64,000 nt of DNA. It comes from Caulobacter endophyticus. Its GTDB lineage: Bacteria; Pseudomonadota; Alphaproteobacteria; Caulobacterales; Caulobacteraceae. The first letter of the stretch is position 1; every line of letters starts with the position of its first letter. Below the pieces are notes generated by a model that had not been told where the DNA came from, did no database searches, and was given only the letters and a program-made list of their open reading frames with translations. Positions 57,101 to 64,000 of the stretch are shown here, one piece after another. The stretch is taken from the NCBI RefSeq assembly GCF_029543245.1, contig NZ_JARQWV010000022.1:1-64000 (forward strand), read 5' to 3'. The translations under genes and the position numbers were made by a program.

Positions 57101-58664
57101 TCTCTCCCTGCGTGACCGTGTGCTTGGCCGTGTAGCTCCAGACCTCGCCCACTTCGAGCAGGGCGTCGTTGTCGCCCACCGTGTCGGCGCCCCGGACGAT
57201 GGATCCGGCGTCGGCATAGGGGTCGGTGACGGTGACGCCGTCCAGCATCACGTTGCCGGTGTTGGCGACGCTGATCGTGTAGCTGATCTGTTCGCCGGCC
57301 GCGTCGGCCGTACCGCCGGGGACGGAGGCGTCCTTGGTGATGTTGAGCGCCGGGTTACGGGTCAGGGTCACGGTCTCGGGATCGCTGTCCGAAACCGAAA
57401 TGCCGCTGGCCGAGGAGCCCGTGGCGGTGCCGGTGTTGGTGTAGCCGCCGGCTTCGATCTCGGCCTGGGTGAACACGTGCAGCAGGCTGCCGGTCGCCGA
57501 GGCGCCGACCGCGAGGTCGTCGGCCTGGCCGTCGCCGTCCTGGTCGGTGAGGCCCGCCAGGGTGATCGGGATGTCGTCGGCGGTGTTTCCGGGCGTGCCG
57601 TTGTCATCCATCAGGGTGACGTTCAGCAGCTTGATCGTGCCGGTGTTGGTGACCGTGAAGTTGAACACCTGGGTGTCGCCGGCGTCGTCGCCGTTGCCGT
57701 CACCGTCGGTGCGCGTACCGGCCGTCTTGACCACGTCCACCTGCGGGGGGATCGGCTGGTTGCCGATCTGCACGTTGTAGGTGGTGGCCTCGGCCAGGGT
57801 TACGGTCTCGAAGACGCCCGTGGTCTGGGTCCAGCCTTCCTGCAGCACCTCGTCGACCTGCACCGTGCCTAGCGACAGCGGCAGGCCGCCGATCTGGAAC
57901 GTGCCGTCGGCCTTGGTCACCGTCGAGCGTTCGCCGGCGTCGAGCACGCCGTTCTTGTTCTCGTCGACGAAGATAGTCCAGCCGCCGAGGCCGGCTTCGC
58001 CCGCGTCCTGCACCCCGTCGCCGTCGGCGTCGAGGAACTTGACGCCGCTGATGATGGCGGCCTTCTCGGTGTTGAATTCCTCGAAGCCGTCGTCGGCGTT
58101 GTAGGTCGTGCCTGCCCGTCCGAACTCGGCGTACATCGTGATGTAGGCCGTGCTCAGGTCGGCGCCGCCGAACAGCGAGACCGGCACGTAGAAGATGTAG
58201 TCGTCATTGCCGCTGCCCGACGAGTGGGCGTCCATCAGCAGCGTCTTGTCGCCGCCGGCGTCGAGATCAAAGATCTTGGTGAAGTCTGCGTCCAGCTCTT
58301 GCGTGCCGGCGACATAGTCCGCGCCCGTGGCCGGGGCCGACGAGTAGTAGATCTTCATCGCGTTCAGCGCGGTGTACGGGTTCTCGTTGGTCTCGTTGAG
58401 GTCGAGCCGGAACTCCAGGTACTGCACGCCGTCGATGATCCTGATGGGGATCTGGTTGAAGGTCAGGCTGCTGGTCTTGCTCTGGTCGGTGTTGAGCACG
58501 CCGTTGGCGTCGGTGTTGAAGCCGTTCTCGTTGCCGTCGTTGTCGCGGATGGCCAGGAACGGATCGTAGGTGCCGGTGCCTGAACCGATCGCGTCGCCGC
58601 GCGTGATGATCACGCCGTTCACGGTCGTCGAACTGCCTGGTGTGGTGATGTCTATGTCGGCCAT
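54186..58664 (-). CDS. Giant repetitive surface protein, probable type I secretion substrate
   Basis: A 1492-residue acidic protein without a Sec signal. An N-terminal domain (about 1-205: DITTPGSSTTVNGVIITRGD) is followed by an SdrD-B-like domain with EF-type loops (DADGDGVQDAGE; DENKNGVLDAGE). A DUF11-like unit (PQVDVVKTAGTRTDGDG) comes next, then six 120-residue repeats (RRPSLNITKDATVPGG ... TATADSNQTGPDTDD), one diverged DUF11-like unit, and a C-terminal domain with YILLGDDNGNGVKDVG and an end DDQLFVSMLTRYHEDVLA. No RTX nonapeptides are present. The ABC transporter and HlyD genes follow by overlap, so it is likely secreted uncleaved. GGGAG precedes the start. Role (adhesin, sheath or S-layer associated) is unknown. 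Confidence 0.9.
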   Translation of the reverse strand: MADIDITTPGSSTTVNGVIITRGDAIGSGTGTYDPFLAIRDNDGNENGFNTDANGVLNTDQSKTSSLTFNQIPIRIIDGVQYLEFRLDLNETNENPYTALNAMKIYYSSAPATGADYVAGTQELDADFTKIFDLDAGGDKTLLMDAHSSGSGNDDYIFYVPVSLFGGADLSTAYITMYAEFGRAGTTYNADDGFEEFNTEKAAIISGVKFLDADGDGVQDAGEAGLGGWTIFVDENKNGVLDAGERSTVTKADGTFQIGGLPLSLGTVQVDEVLQEGWTQTTGVFETVTLAEATTYNVQIGNQPIPPQVDVVKTAGTRTDGDGNGDDAGDTQVFNFTVTNTGTIKLLNVTLMDDNGTPGNTADDIPITLAGLTDQDGDGQADDLAVGASATGSLLHVFTQAEIEAGGYTNTGTATGSSASGISVSDSDPETVTLTRNPALNITKDASVPGGTADAAGEQISYTISVANTGNVMLDGVTVTDPYADAGSIVRGADTVGDNDALLEVGEVWSYTAKHTVTQGEIDSNGGGDGMLENTATADSNQTGPDTDDANVPVDRRPSLNITKDATVPGGTADAAGEQISYVITVANTGNTTLDGVTVTDPYADAGSIVRGADVVGDNDGLLEVGETWGYTAKHTVTQGEIDSNGGGDGALENTATADSNQTGPDTDDASVPVDRRPSLNITKDATVPGGTADVAGEQISYVITVANTGNTTLDGVTVTDPYADAGSIIRGADVVGDNDGLLEVGETWGYTAKHTVTQAELDSNGGGDGQLENTATADSNQTGPDTDDASVPVAPRPSLNITKDATVPGGTADTAGEQISYVITVANTGNTTLDGVTVTDPYADAGSIMRGADVVGDNDALLEVGETWGYTAKHTVTQAEIDSNGGGDGQLENTATADSNQTGPDTDDASVPVDRRPSLNIVKDATVPGGTADVAGEQISYTISVTNTGNTTLDGVTVTDPYADAGTLVRGADTVGDNDALLEVGEVWSYTAKHTVTQAEIDSNGGGDGQLENTATADSNQTGPDTDDASVPVDRRPSLNITKDATVPGGTADAAGEQISYVITVANTGNTTLDGVTVTDPYADAGSIMRGADVVGDNDGLLEVGETWGYTAKHTVTQAELDSNGGGDGKLENVATADSNQTGPDTDDANVPVQQRASIDIEKYVSIDGGATWSDADDPMGPIATSGANVMFKFVVANTGNVTLTNATVTDSVFDLNGAAAGTARALGTLAVGASTEFQITAPWTAGQHVNDATASGSYSGGTATDNDLAYYFGLIDSVGVRTPGFWLSPNGLTFWDGTVGNETKSGPDFPDGELLAYNNGIVDGPDPGNSNKEERYILLGDDNGNGVKDVGEDTLQMSLALALKVIDASMKPSQDARYVLGRDVIAAWLNFEAGNPSGDPLDPNSPAAKMNQAIDWLQQYADANHDGIADFNGPAVKQNSAAWQGSGAALHTALDDYNNNGTINGFTFAGDGDDQLFVSMLTRYHEDVLA
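55197..57356 (-). repeat. Six tandem 360-bp repeats inside the surface protein gene
   Basis: Six units of 360 bases each (120 codons) run head to tail, very similar to one another, with few changes at fixed places (TADA, TADV or TADT; GEID or AELD). The first unit is the most diverged at its start. High identity between units suggests recent duplication or gene conversion and a risk of wrong copy number in a short-read assembly. Confidence 0.93.
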
Positions 58665-59075
58665 GACTTGCTCCCGAGCGCTCCGCGCGCGTGCCCGCTG
58701 GGCTCGTCCGCGCGATCCAAACGAAGGCCTCGATCACAACGTCGACAGGGGAGACGGATGCCGGGTCCGAGGTCGGCGCCGGAGGCGCGCGCGAACCGCA
58801 AAGCTCGTGGTCGTTTCCGGGAGGCGGCTTTCCGCTCTCCCCTCGCCGACTAGAGACCTTCTGGAACGTGCAACGCCTACGCGAAGCGAAACAGCGGCTA
58901 GCGATCGGCCTAGTTCAGCTCCGCGTCAATAACTCGACCTTAGCAATGACAACTCGTCATGCAGAATGCATTATGGTGAATGCTTCAGTATCTGCCTCAA
59001 TTCCACATCACGAAGTTAGTCATTCGTATGTACTAGACTTTCGCGAAGGTTGGGCGAGCGGTGAACTCGCCTTTC
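58665..59075. other. AT-richer intergenic region upstream of the surface protein
   Basis: A 411-base gap between the surface protein start and the end of the second TonB receptor gene. About 58915-59050 is much less GC-rich than the rest of the window, with direct repeats of GAATGC 14 bases apart near 58961-58980 (GCAGAATGCATTATGG then TGAATGCTTC). It probably holds the promoter and regulatory sites of the secretion operon. No gene is supported here. Confidence 0.5.
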
Positions 59076-61271
59076 CTAGAAACGTCCGCGCAAGGTCAGG
59101 CGAGCGACCCTGCCCATGACGTCCTGGTCGTCGCGGCCATAGCCCGGGGCGGCCCTTCCGTCGCCCAGCCTGGCGCGAGGCCGGGCGTCGAGCAGGTTCT
59201 CGATTTCGAAGCCCAGCCTTAGGCCGGACAGGCGTGGCGCGCCCGTGCCCGCCTCACTCGGCTTCGTCGCCGCGCGGGGCGGCGTCGGGATCATGTAGCC
59301 CAGTTTGAGGTCGAGCCGGGTGAAGTCGGAGACGATCAGGTCCCCGGGACCGTCCAGGCCGGCGTCGCGGCGGGTGCGATAGCCTTCCCTCCACCGCGCG
59401 CTGGCGTTCAGCGTCCATTTGTCGCGGCGCGCGTCGACCGTGGCCGACAGTTCGTTCAGCGGGGATCCGCCGCCGTCGCCCGCCAGATGGTCCATCACCG
59501 GATAACCCGTGCGGATGGTGGTCGTGCTTTTCAGCTGCAGGGTGTGGTTCAGCGAGACCCGCAAGGTGGGCGCGCCTGGCGGCGCAGGCGTCGCCGCGCC
59601 GCCGAACGGCACGTTGAAGCTGATGTTCGACCCCAGGGAGTCCGACCGGGACGACAGCAGGTTGATCGATCTCTGGTCGATGCCGATCAGCCGGCCGTCG
59701 GCGTCGCGCTGGAAGCGCTCGGGAAAGGCGGCTTCGACGGCCGGGGTCAGGGTCGGCAGGCTGCTGATCCCGTCGCGGGTGTCGGACGTGCGGTAGCTGA
59801 TGTTGGCCGTCAGGCGCCAGGGCGTGACCGGACCGGCCGAGACCCCTAGCGAGAAGCGCTCGTTGGTCTGGCCCTTCAGGTCGGGGTTGCCGCCGTAGAG
59901 CGGCAGGATCTCGACCGATTGCCCGGTGGCGAAGTCGAACACCACGGTCGGCGTTCCGTAGAACGGGGCGTCGAACAGCTGCTGGTTGGACGGCGCGTCG
60001 TAGGATCGCGCCCAAGAGCCGTTGAACCTAAGAATCTTGCTGGGGGACCAAGACAGGGCCCCGTTCAGCCCGCCGCCTCCGCCCGATCCGGTCTGCCGGC
60101 GCAGGCTGCCGCTGAGGTTCAGGGACGCGGTTCCCAGATTGATCGGTGGCGGCGCCTCGCCCGCCTGTGGCGCGCGCAGCAGCGGTATGGAAAGCCCGCC
60201 GCGAACATCGGCCGCGTCGGCCGACCGCTCGGTCCTGGTTCCGTCGACGGTGCTGGTCGAACTGCTGTGGGAGACGCGTCCGCCGAGGTCCATCGTCAGC
60301 GGGCCGGCCGGCAGCACGAACAGCGGCCGGTCGGCCGACAGGTTCAGCCCGATCGAGCGGTTCTGGGTCTTGCGATCGGTCAGCCCCTCCTGCGAGCCGC
60401 TGGACACCATGCCGTCGAGGTTGCCGCGCACGGACCAGCCCTTGATCTGGCCGTTCGCCCCCGCGCTGGCGTTCAGCGCCCGTTGCCGGCCGCGAATGGC
60501 GGCCAGCGCCTCTCCCCGGCGCGAGGCCGAGCGGTCGCGCTGGGCCCGCGCCTGGGCGCTGAACGCGCCTTGCCAGTCGCCCAGCTCGCGATTGACCGAC
60601 ATGTTGGCGGTCACCGCCGTGTTCTCGGGCCGCAGGGTGACGCCTTGGGAGCCTGGGTTGTCGCGCAGGTAGTCGGGGCGCTCGTCGGCGCGCAGCGAGG
60701 TGTCGCGGGTGATGCGCCCGCCGATCTGGCTGGTGTTCTGGTTGGCGATCGCCGAACTGCGGATGTCGGCCATAAGCGAGGATCGCCCGCCGGCCGTGGG
60801 GCCGCTCAACGCCAGCTGGCCTTCCCGGCTCTGGAAGTTGCGTTTCAGCACGATATTGACCACCCGGCGGCCGGGATCGGCGCCGTAGAGGCCGGCGGCC
60901 TGCTCGGGCAGCAGCTCGACGCGTGTCATGGCGTCGGGTGGGAAGGTCATGTAGTCGCCGGCGTTCTGCACCCGGCGGCCGTTGATGATCACCACGGGCG
61001 GGTCGACCAGGCCGTAGGCCGAGCTGATCCGGTCGAGGGCTTCGCGGATGTCGTAGGCGCCGAGGGCTTCGATCTCGTCGGGGGAAAGCTCGGTCTCCGG
61101 CGGGGTCTTGGCCGCGCCGCGGCGGGCCATGACCTCGACGCCCGACAGCCGCACGGCCGCCTCGTCGCCCTCCTCCGTATCGGTCGCCGCCGCGGTCGCC
61201 GCCTGGGGCGCGGCCGGAACCTCGGTCCCGGGAAAAGCGGACAGGAGAAGCAGCCAGTACATCGAGGCCAT
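59076..61271 (-). CDS. TonB-dependent receptor
   Basis: A 731-residue outer-membrane receptor. It has a short signal (MASMYWLLLLSAFPGTEVPAAP), a TonB-box-like segment LSGVEVMARRG, and a plug with GAYDIREALDRIS, PPVVIINGRR and TRVELLPEQAAGLYGADPGRRVVNIVLKRNF. Then come the barrel repeats and an end in RVARLTLRGRF. The plug is compact and of the type seen in a sphingomonad/caulobacter group of receptors without known substrates. An alternative start at 61262 (MYWLLLL) is nearly as good. It lies between the surface protein operon and regA on the same strand, with 76 bases to the regA stop. Confidence 0.88.
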   Translation of the reverse strand: MASMYWLLLLSAFPGTEVPAAPQAATAAATDTEEGDEAAVRLSGVEVMARRGAAKTPPETELSPDEIEALGAYDIREALDRISSAYGLVDPPVVIINGRRVQNAGDYMTFPPDAMTRVELLPEQAAGLYGADPGRRVVNIVLKRNFQSREGQLALSGPTAGGRSSLMADIRSSAIANQNTSQIGGRITRDTSLRADERPDYLRDNPGSQGVTLRPENTAVTANMSVNRELGDWQGAFSAQARAQRDRSASRRGEALAAIRGRQRALNASAGANGQIKGWSVRGNLDGMVSSGSQEGLTDRKTQNRSIGLNLSADRPLFVLPAGPLTMDLGGRVSHSSSTSTVDGTRTERSADAADVRGGLSIPLLRAPQAGEAPPPINLGTASLNLSGSLRRQTGSGGGGGLNGALSWSPSKILRFNGSWARSYDAPSNQQLFDAPFYGTPTVVFDFATGQSVEILPLYGGNPDLKGQTNERFSLGVSAGPVTPWRLTANISYRTSDTRDGISSLPTLTPAVEAAFPERFQRDADGRLIGIDQRSINLLSSRSDSLGSNISFNVPFGGAATPAPPGAPTLRVSLNHTLQLKSTTTIRTGYPVMDHLAGDGGGSPLNELSATVDARRDKWTLNASARWREGYRTRRDAGLDGPGDLIVSDFTRLDLKLGYMIPTPPRAATKPSEAGTGAPRLSGLRLGFEIENLLDARPRARLGDGRAAPGYGRDDQDVMGRVARLTLRGRF

Positions 61272-61347
61272 CCAGCCGTATCACAGCCGCCAGTTGCAAG
61301 CCTTCTATGTACTTTTTTGTAAATAAAAGCGCGGCCGTAATGTGGCG

Positions 61348-61881
61348 TCAGGTGATCCGGCGCTTCTCCAGCTTCCGGGCCAGGGTGCGCCGGTGCATGC
61401 CCAGGCGCCGGGCGGTCTCGGAAATGTTGAAGTCGGTCTCGACCAGGGTCTGGTGGATCCGCTCCCATTCCAGGTTCTTGATCGAGGTCGCGCGCTCGCC
61501 GATGGCCGCGCCGGCGTCGCCCTCGCGCTTGTCGAAGGCGGCCTCGATGTCGTCGGTGTTCGAGGGCTTGGCCAGGTAGTGGCAGGCGCCCAGCTTGATG
61601 GCCTCGACCGCGGTGGCGATGCTGGCGAAGCCGGTCAGCACGACGATCAGCATCTCGGGATCACGCCCGATCAGCGCCTGCACGCAAGCCAGGCCCGACT
61701 CCCCGGCCAGCTTCAGGTCGACCACGGCGTAGCGCGGGGTGAAGGTCATGAGCGCCACCAGCGCCTCGTCCAGGCCGTGCACGTGCACCACCTGGTAGCC
61801 CCGGCGCTCGAAAGACTTCTTGAGGGTGGCGGCGAACTTCTCGTCGTCCTCTACGATGATCAGCTTGCGTTCAGCGGGCAT
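61348..61881 (-). CDS. regA: Redox response regulator RegA/ActR
   Basis: Response regulator of the RegB/RegA (PrrBA, ActSR) system that adjusts respiration and other redox processes. It has 177 residues. The receiver domain has the acidic pocket VEDDEKF, phosphorylated D55 in YAVVDLKLAGESG, the Thr and Lys switch residues in LTGFASI and YLAKP. A short linker leads to the Fis-type helix-turn-helix ISETARRLGMHRRTLARKLEKR, which is characteristic and nearly invariant in RegA. Its start overlaps the regB end by 11 bases, so the two are co-translated. Confidence 0.95.
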   Translation of the reverse strand: MPAERKLIIVEDDEKFAATLKKSFERRGYQVVHVHGLDEALVALMTFTPRYAVVDLKLAGESGLACVQALIGRDPEMLIVVLTGFASIATAVEAIKLGACHYLAKPSNTDDIEAAFDKREGDAGAAIGERATSIKNLEWERIHQTLVETDFNISETARRLGMHRRTLARKLEKRRIT

Positions 61882-63226
61882 GACGCCTCCCGATCTGCAG
61901 CGAGGCCAGGGGCAGGCTCAGGACCACGCGCGCGCCGCCCTCGGGACGGTTGGCCGCGGCGACCTCCCCGCCCAGCTTGCGCAGCACGTTGACCACCAGG
62001 AAGAGGCCCAGGCCGCCCCCTGCCCTGCCCTTGGTGGAGTTGTAGGGCGTGCCGAGGTTCTCCAGGGTTTCGGCGGTGAATCCCGGCCCCTGGTCCTCGA
62101 CCGCGACGACGATCCAGCCGTCGGCGACGTGCGCGCTCATCCGCACCGCGTGGGGCGAGGCGTCGCGCGCATTGTCGAGCACGTTGTGGATCACCTGCTT
62201 GAGCGTCGATTCCGCGACGATGGGCACCACGCCCGACAGGTCCGGCGCATAGGTCAGCACCTCGCCGTCGCGGGTGGCCCGCCACTCGTCGACCACCTCG
62301 TCGAGGAAGGCGCGCAGGGTGCTGGCGCGCACCTCGCCGCTGCGGGCCTCGCCGGCCGACAGCAGGACGCCGGTGACGATGTCCTTGCAGCGCTTGACCT
62401 CGCCGCGCATGTCCTCGAGCTCCTGGGCCAGATCCGGGTGCTTGGCGAACACCTTCATCCGCCGCCAGTCGCCCAGGATGACGTCCAGCGTCGCCAGCGG
62501 CGTGCCCAGTTCGTGCGCGGCGCCGGAGGCCAGCAGTCCCATGCGGACGATGTGGGTCTCCTCCGCCGCCCGCTGGCGCAGTTCGGCCAGATGGGCGTCG
62601 TGCCGGCGCAGGTTGCTGTTGATGCGCGAGACGAAGGTCACCAGCAACACGGCGTCCAGCACCACGCCCATCATCATGCCCATGATGAACAGGCCGAAGA
62701 AGGCCTGATCGCTTAAGCCCGTGGCGATCACCGGGCGGTTGGCGGCCACCAGCAGCAAGAAGCAGAAGCTGGTCAGGAACACGATCGCCCAGGTCGCCCA
62801 GACCTCGAGCAGCACCACCCCCAGGATCACGTGCAGCAGGTAGAGCGTCGTGAACGGATTGGTCGCCCCGCCGCTGAAATAGAGCTGGGCCGTCAGGGCC
62901 AGGGAGTCGAGCGCCAGGGCCAGGAAGAGGTCGTAGGGGCCGATCGGCTTGGCGCTCTTCAGGCGCAGCAGGCTGAAGAGGTTCAGCACCACCAGCGCCG
63001 CCAGCACCAGCATCATCGCCGCCAGCGGCAGGTGGAAGCCCAGGCTGAAATGCACCGCCAGGATGGTGACCACCTGGCCGACCACGGCGATCCAGCGCAG
63101 GTGGATCAGCTGCAGCATGTTCTGGCGGGCGATGGCGTCGGCGGGGCCCGCCGCGTTGTCCGCGGCCCGCGCTCCCGAAAGCCAGCCCGACATGCCGGCG
63201 ATCAGGATGCGGGCGGTCGGCGTCAT
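61871..63226 (-). CDS. regB: Redox sensor histidine kinase RegB/ActS
   Basis: Membrane sensor kinase that reads quinone redox state and oxygen, partner of RegA. It has 451 residues and six membrane helices (about 42-200). The ubiquinone-binding heptad G119-GATNPF125 lies in the loop before helix 4. The H-box LLASGAAHELGTPL has H238, and C280 in EVKRCKDI matches the redox-sensing cysteine of RegB. The kinase ends with N-box NVLDNARDASPHA, DQGPGF and GGGLGLFLV. The frame starts MTPTARIL; its ATG overlaps the SURF1 stop by four bases (ATGA). Confidence 0.95.
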   Translation of the reverse strand: MTPTARILIAGMSGWLSGARAADNAAGPADAIARQNMLQLIHLRWIAVVGQVVTILAVHFSLGFHLPLAAMMLVLAALVVLNLFSLLRLKSAKPIGPYDLFLALALDSLALTAQLYFSGGATNPFTTLYLLHVILGVVLLEVWATWAIVFLTSFCFLLLVAANRPVIATGLSDQAFFGLFIMGMMMGVVLDAVLLVTFVSRINSNLRRHDAHLAELRQRAAEETHIVRMGLLASGAAHELGTPLATLDVILGDWRRMKVFAKHPDLAQELEDMRGEVKRCKDIVTGVLLSAGEARSGEVRASTLRAFLDEVVDEWRATRDGEVLTYAPDLSGVVPIVAESTLKQVIHNVLDNARDASPHAVRMSAHVADGWIVVAVEDQGPGFTAETLENLGTPYNSTKGRAGGGLGLFLVVNVLRKLGGEVAAANRPEGGARVVLSLPLASLQIGRRHAR

Positions 63227-63966
63227 GGGGTCTCTTTAACCCGGTTCCGGCGCGCGTCGAGCAGAACATAGACGGCCGCCCCGCCGGTCAGCAGCGCCAG
63301 GCCGAACCAGGTCAGCGCATAGACGAGGTGGCTGTTGGGGAACTTGACGACCGTCAGCCCGCCGATCGGCCAGCCGCCGGGATTGGGCGTGGCGTCGGCG
63401 TCGACGAAGTACGGGGCAAGGTTCGAAAGCCCACTCGCCTGCCCGATCGCCGCGACGTCGCGGGAGTACCAGCGGTTCTCGGCCGGGGCGTTGGTGCGCA
63501 GGAAGCCGCCGTGCGGCTCGGTCAGGCGCAGCAGGCCGACGACGGTGACCGGCCCCTCGACCTGGGCGGCCAGGCGCGCGCCGGGCGCGCGGCGCTCGGC
63601 CGAGACGAAGCCGCGATTGACCAGGACGTCGAAGCCCTGGTCGGTATGGAGGGGGGTCATGACCCAGAAGCCGGGGCCTTCGGTCGTCACGGCCTGGACC
63701 AGGGTCTCGCGGTCGTTGGCGAAGCGCCCGGTCAGGCGCAGGCAGCGATAGCCGTCGCTGGCCTGGGAGAGGCTCGCCCAGCGGTCGGGGCCGGGCGGCG
63801 AGGAAGGCTCTGAGTGAATGCGCTGCTCGACCTGAGAGATCAGGTCGAGCTTCCAGGCCCTGCGCTGGACCTGCCAGCCGCCGAGCGCCAGGAAGAACGC
63901 CGTGAAGGCCAGGCAGAGCCCGACCAGGGCGATCGTCCGGGCGGCTCGGCCGCCGGACTTCGTCAC
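63223..63966 (-). CDS. SURF1 family oxidase assembly protein
   Basis: Helps assemble heme-copper oxidases at the inner membrane. The 247-residue protein has two membrane helices, one N-terminal (about 10-28) and one near the C-terminus (about 217-238). The SURF1 signatures are ALGGWQVQRRAWKLDLI at the start and NSHLVYALTWFGLAL at the end, with a beta-rich part between them. The GTG start at 63966 overlaps the stop of the upstream gene (GTGA). It lies directly before regB, so oxidase assembly and redox sensing share a transcript. Confidence 0.93.
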   Translation of the reverse strand: MTKSGGRAARTIALVGLCLAFTAFFLALGGWQVQRRAWKLDLISQVEQRIHSEPSSPPGPDRWASLSQASDGYRCLRLTGRFANDRETLVQAVTTEGPGFWVMTPLHTDQGFDVLVNRGFVSAERRAPGARLAAQVEGPVTVVGLLRLTEPHGGFLRTNAPAENRWYSRDVAAIGQASGLSNLAPYFVDADATPNPGGWPIGGLTVVKFPNSHLVYALTWFGLALLTGGAAVYVLLDARRNRVKETP

Positions 63967-64000
63967 GGAACTTCCCGCATGTCGTGCGGCATCGGCGCCA
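63963..64000 (-). CDS. cyoD: 3' end of a probable cytochrome bo quinol oxidase subunit IV (CyoD)
   Basis: Only the last 11 full codons are in the window: they read APMPHDMREVP then TGA, which overlaps the SURF1 GTG. Met/His/Pro-rich tails are common for CyoD, and cyo genes commonly precede SURF1 and RegBA in alphaproteobacteria. The identity rests on this context and the short tail only. Confidence 0.45.
   Translation of the reverse strand, partial: APMPHDMREVP

Noticed and set aside
55197..57356. CRISPR-like repetitive array
   Set aside because: Units are 360 bases, in frame and without unique spacers; they encode protein repeats.
54204..57872. Long plus-strand frames opposite the surface protein repeats (533 and 610 codons)
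   Set aside because: They repeat every 120 codons only because the real gene on the other strand does; composition is Gly/Val/Asp-rich and there is no start signal.
54186..58664. RTX toxin or RTX adhesin
   Set aside because: No series of GGxGxDxxx nonapeptides is present; the isolated DGDGD-like loops belong to other calcium-loop domains.

Overview
The window is a high-GC chromosomal segment from an alphaproteobacterium, almost certainly of the Caulobacter/Phenylobacterium group. The evidence is the mix of genes: a RNase E with an acidic insert in its S1 domain and a C-terminal GWW tail, a bactofilin next to an M23 peptidase, a GGEEF protein of the DgcB type, a SUF operon led by an IscR-type regulator, an aa3-oxidase subunit IV, RegB/RegA, and two TonB receptors. 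From memory, the order rne, amiC, PBP1A, prfB, M23/bactofilin ... dgcB, rhlB resembles the C. crescentus chromosome. This was not checked against a database.

Layout. 1-228 is low-complexity C/G sequence (likely a contig edge) before thiG. 1.2-14 kb is an envelope and RNA-processing block: a small unknown protein, a DsbA-like lipoprotein and an M48-TPR protease, rne diverging from amiC-PBP1A, prfB with a programmed +1 frameshift, then the M23 peptidase overlapping a bactofilin. 14-20.4 kb holds a ParDE-type toxin-antitoxin pair, a Bcp peroxiredoxin, tyrS, anmK, a type II NADH dehydrogenase and an alpha/beta hydrolase. 20.5-27.4 kb is the iron-sulfur operon iscR, cysteine desulfurase, sufB, sufC, sufD, sufS, sufT, sufA, almost all of it translationally coupled.

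27.3-31.5 kb has a TetR-led membrane-lipid operon diverging from a GT9 glycosyltransferase and a small conserved protein. 31-38 kb has a short LMW phosphatase, an enoyl-CoA hydratase, dgcB, an aldehyde dehydrogenase, the aa3 subunit IV and rhlB. 37.6-40.2 kb is an ECF42-type sigma operon (YciI/DGPF protein, sigma-TPR protein, SRPBCC protein and a short possible remnant).

40.4-51 kb is accessory in character: aldo/keto reductase, exported ABM-fold protein, carotenoid/stilbene oxygenase, Tat-exported VOC protein, MFS transporter, a 955-residue winged-helix/NB-ARC-like regulator and a TonB receptor. A striking operator-like array of four GTTAAGCG-type half-sites lies in the divergent gap. This looks like an uptake, cleavage and aldehyde-handling system for an apocarotenoid- or stilbene-like substrate and is the best candidate for an undescribed system. 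51-58.7 kb is a complete inner-membrane type I secretion module (ABC transporter and HlyD adaptor) coupled to a 1492-residue surface protein with six 120-residue repeats. The right end has a second TonB receptor, then regA, regB, a SURF1 protein and the last codons of a probable cyoD, an oxidase assembly and redox-sensing operon.

Five mirrored palindromic repeat elements occur in the window, four of them in convergent gene gaps. No tRNA, rRNA, CRISPR array or insertion sequence was recognised.
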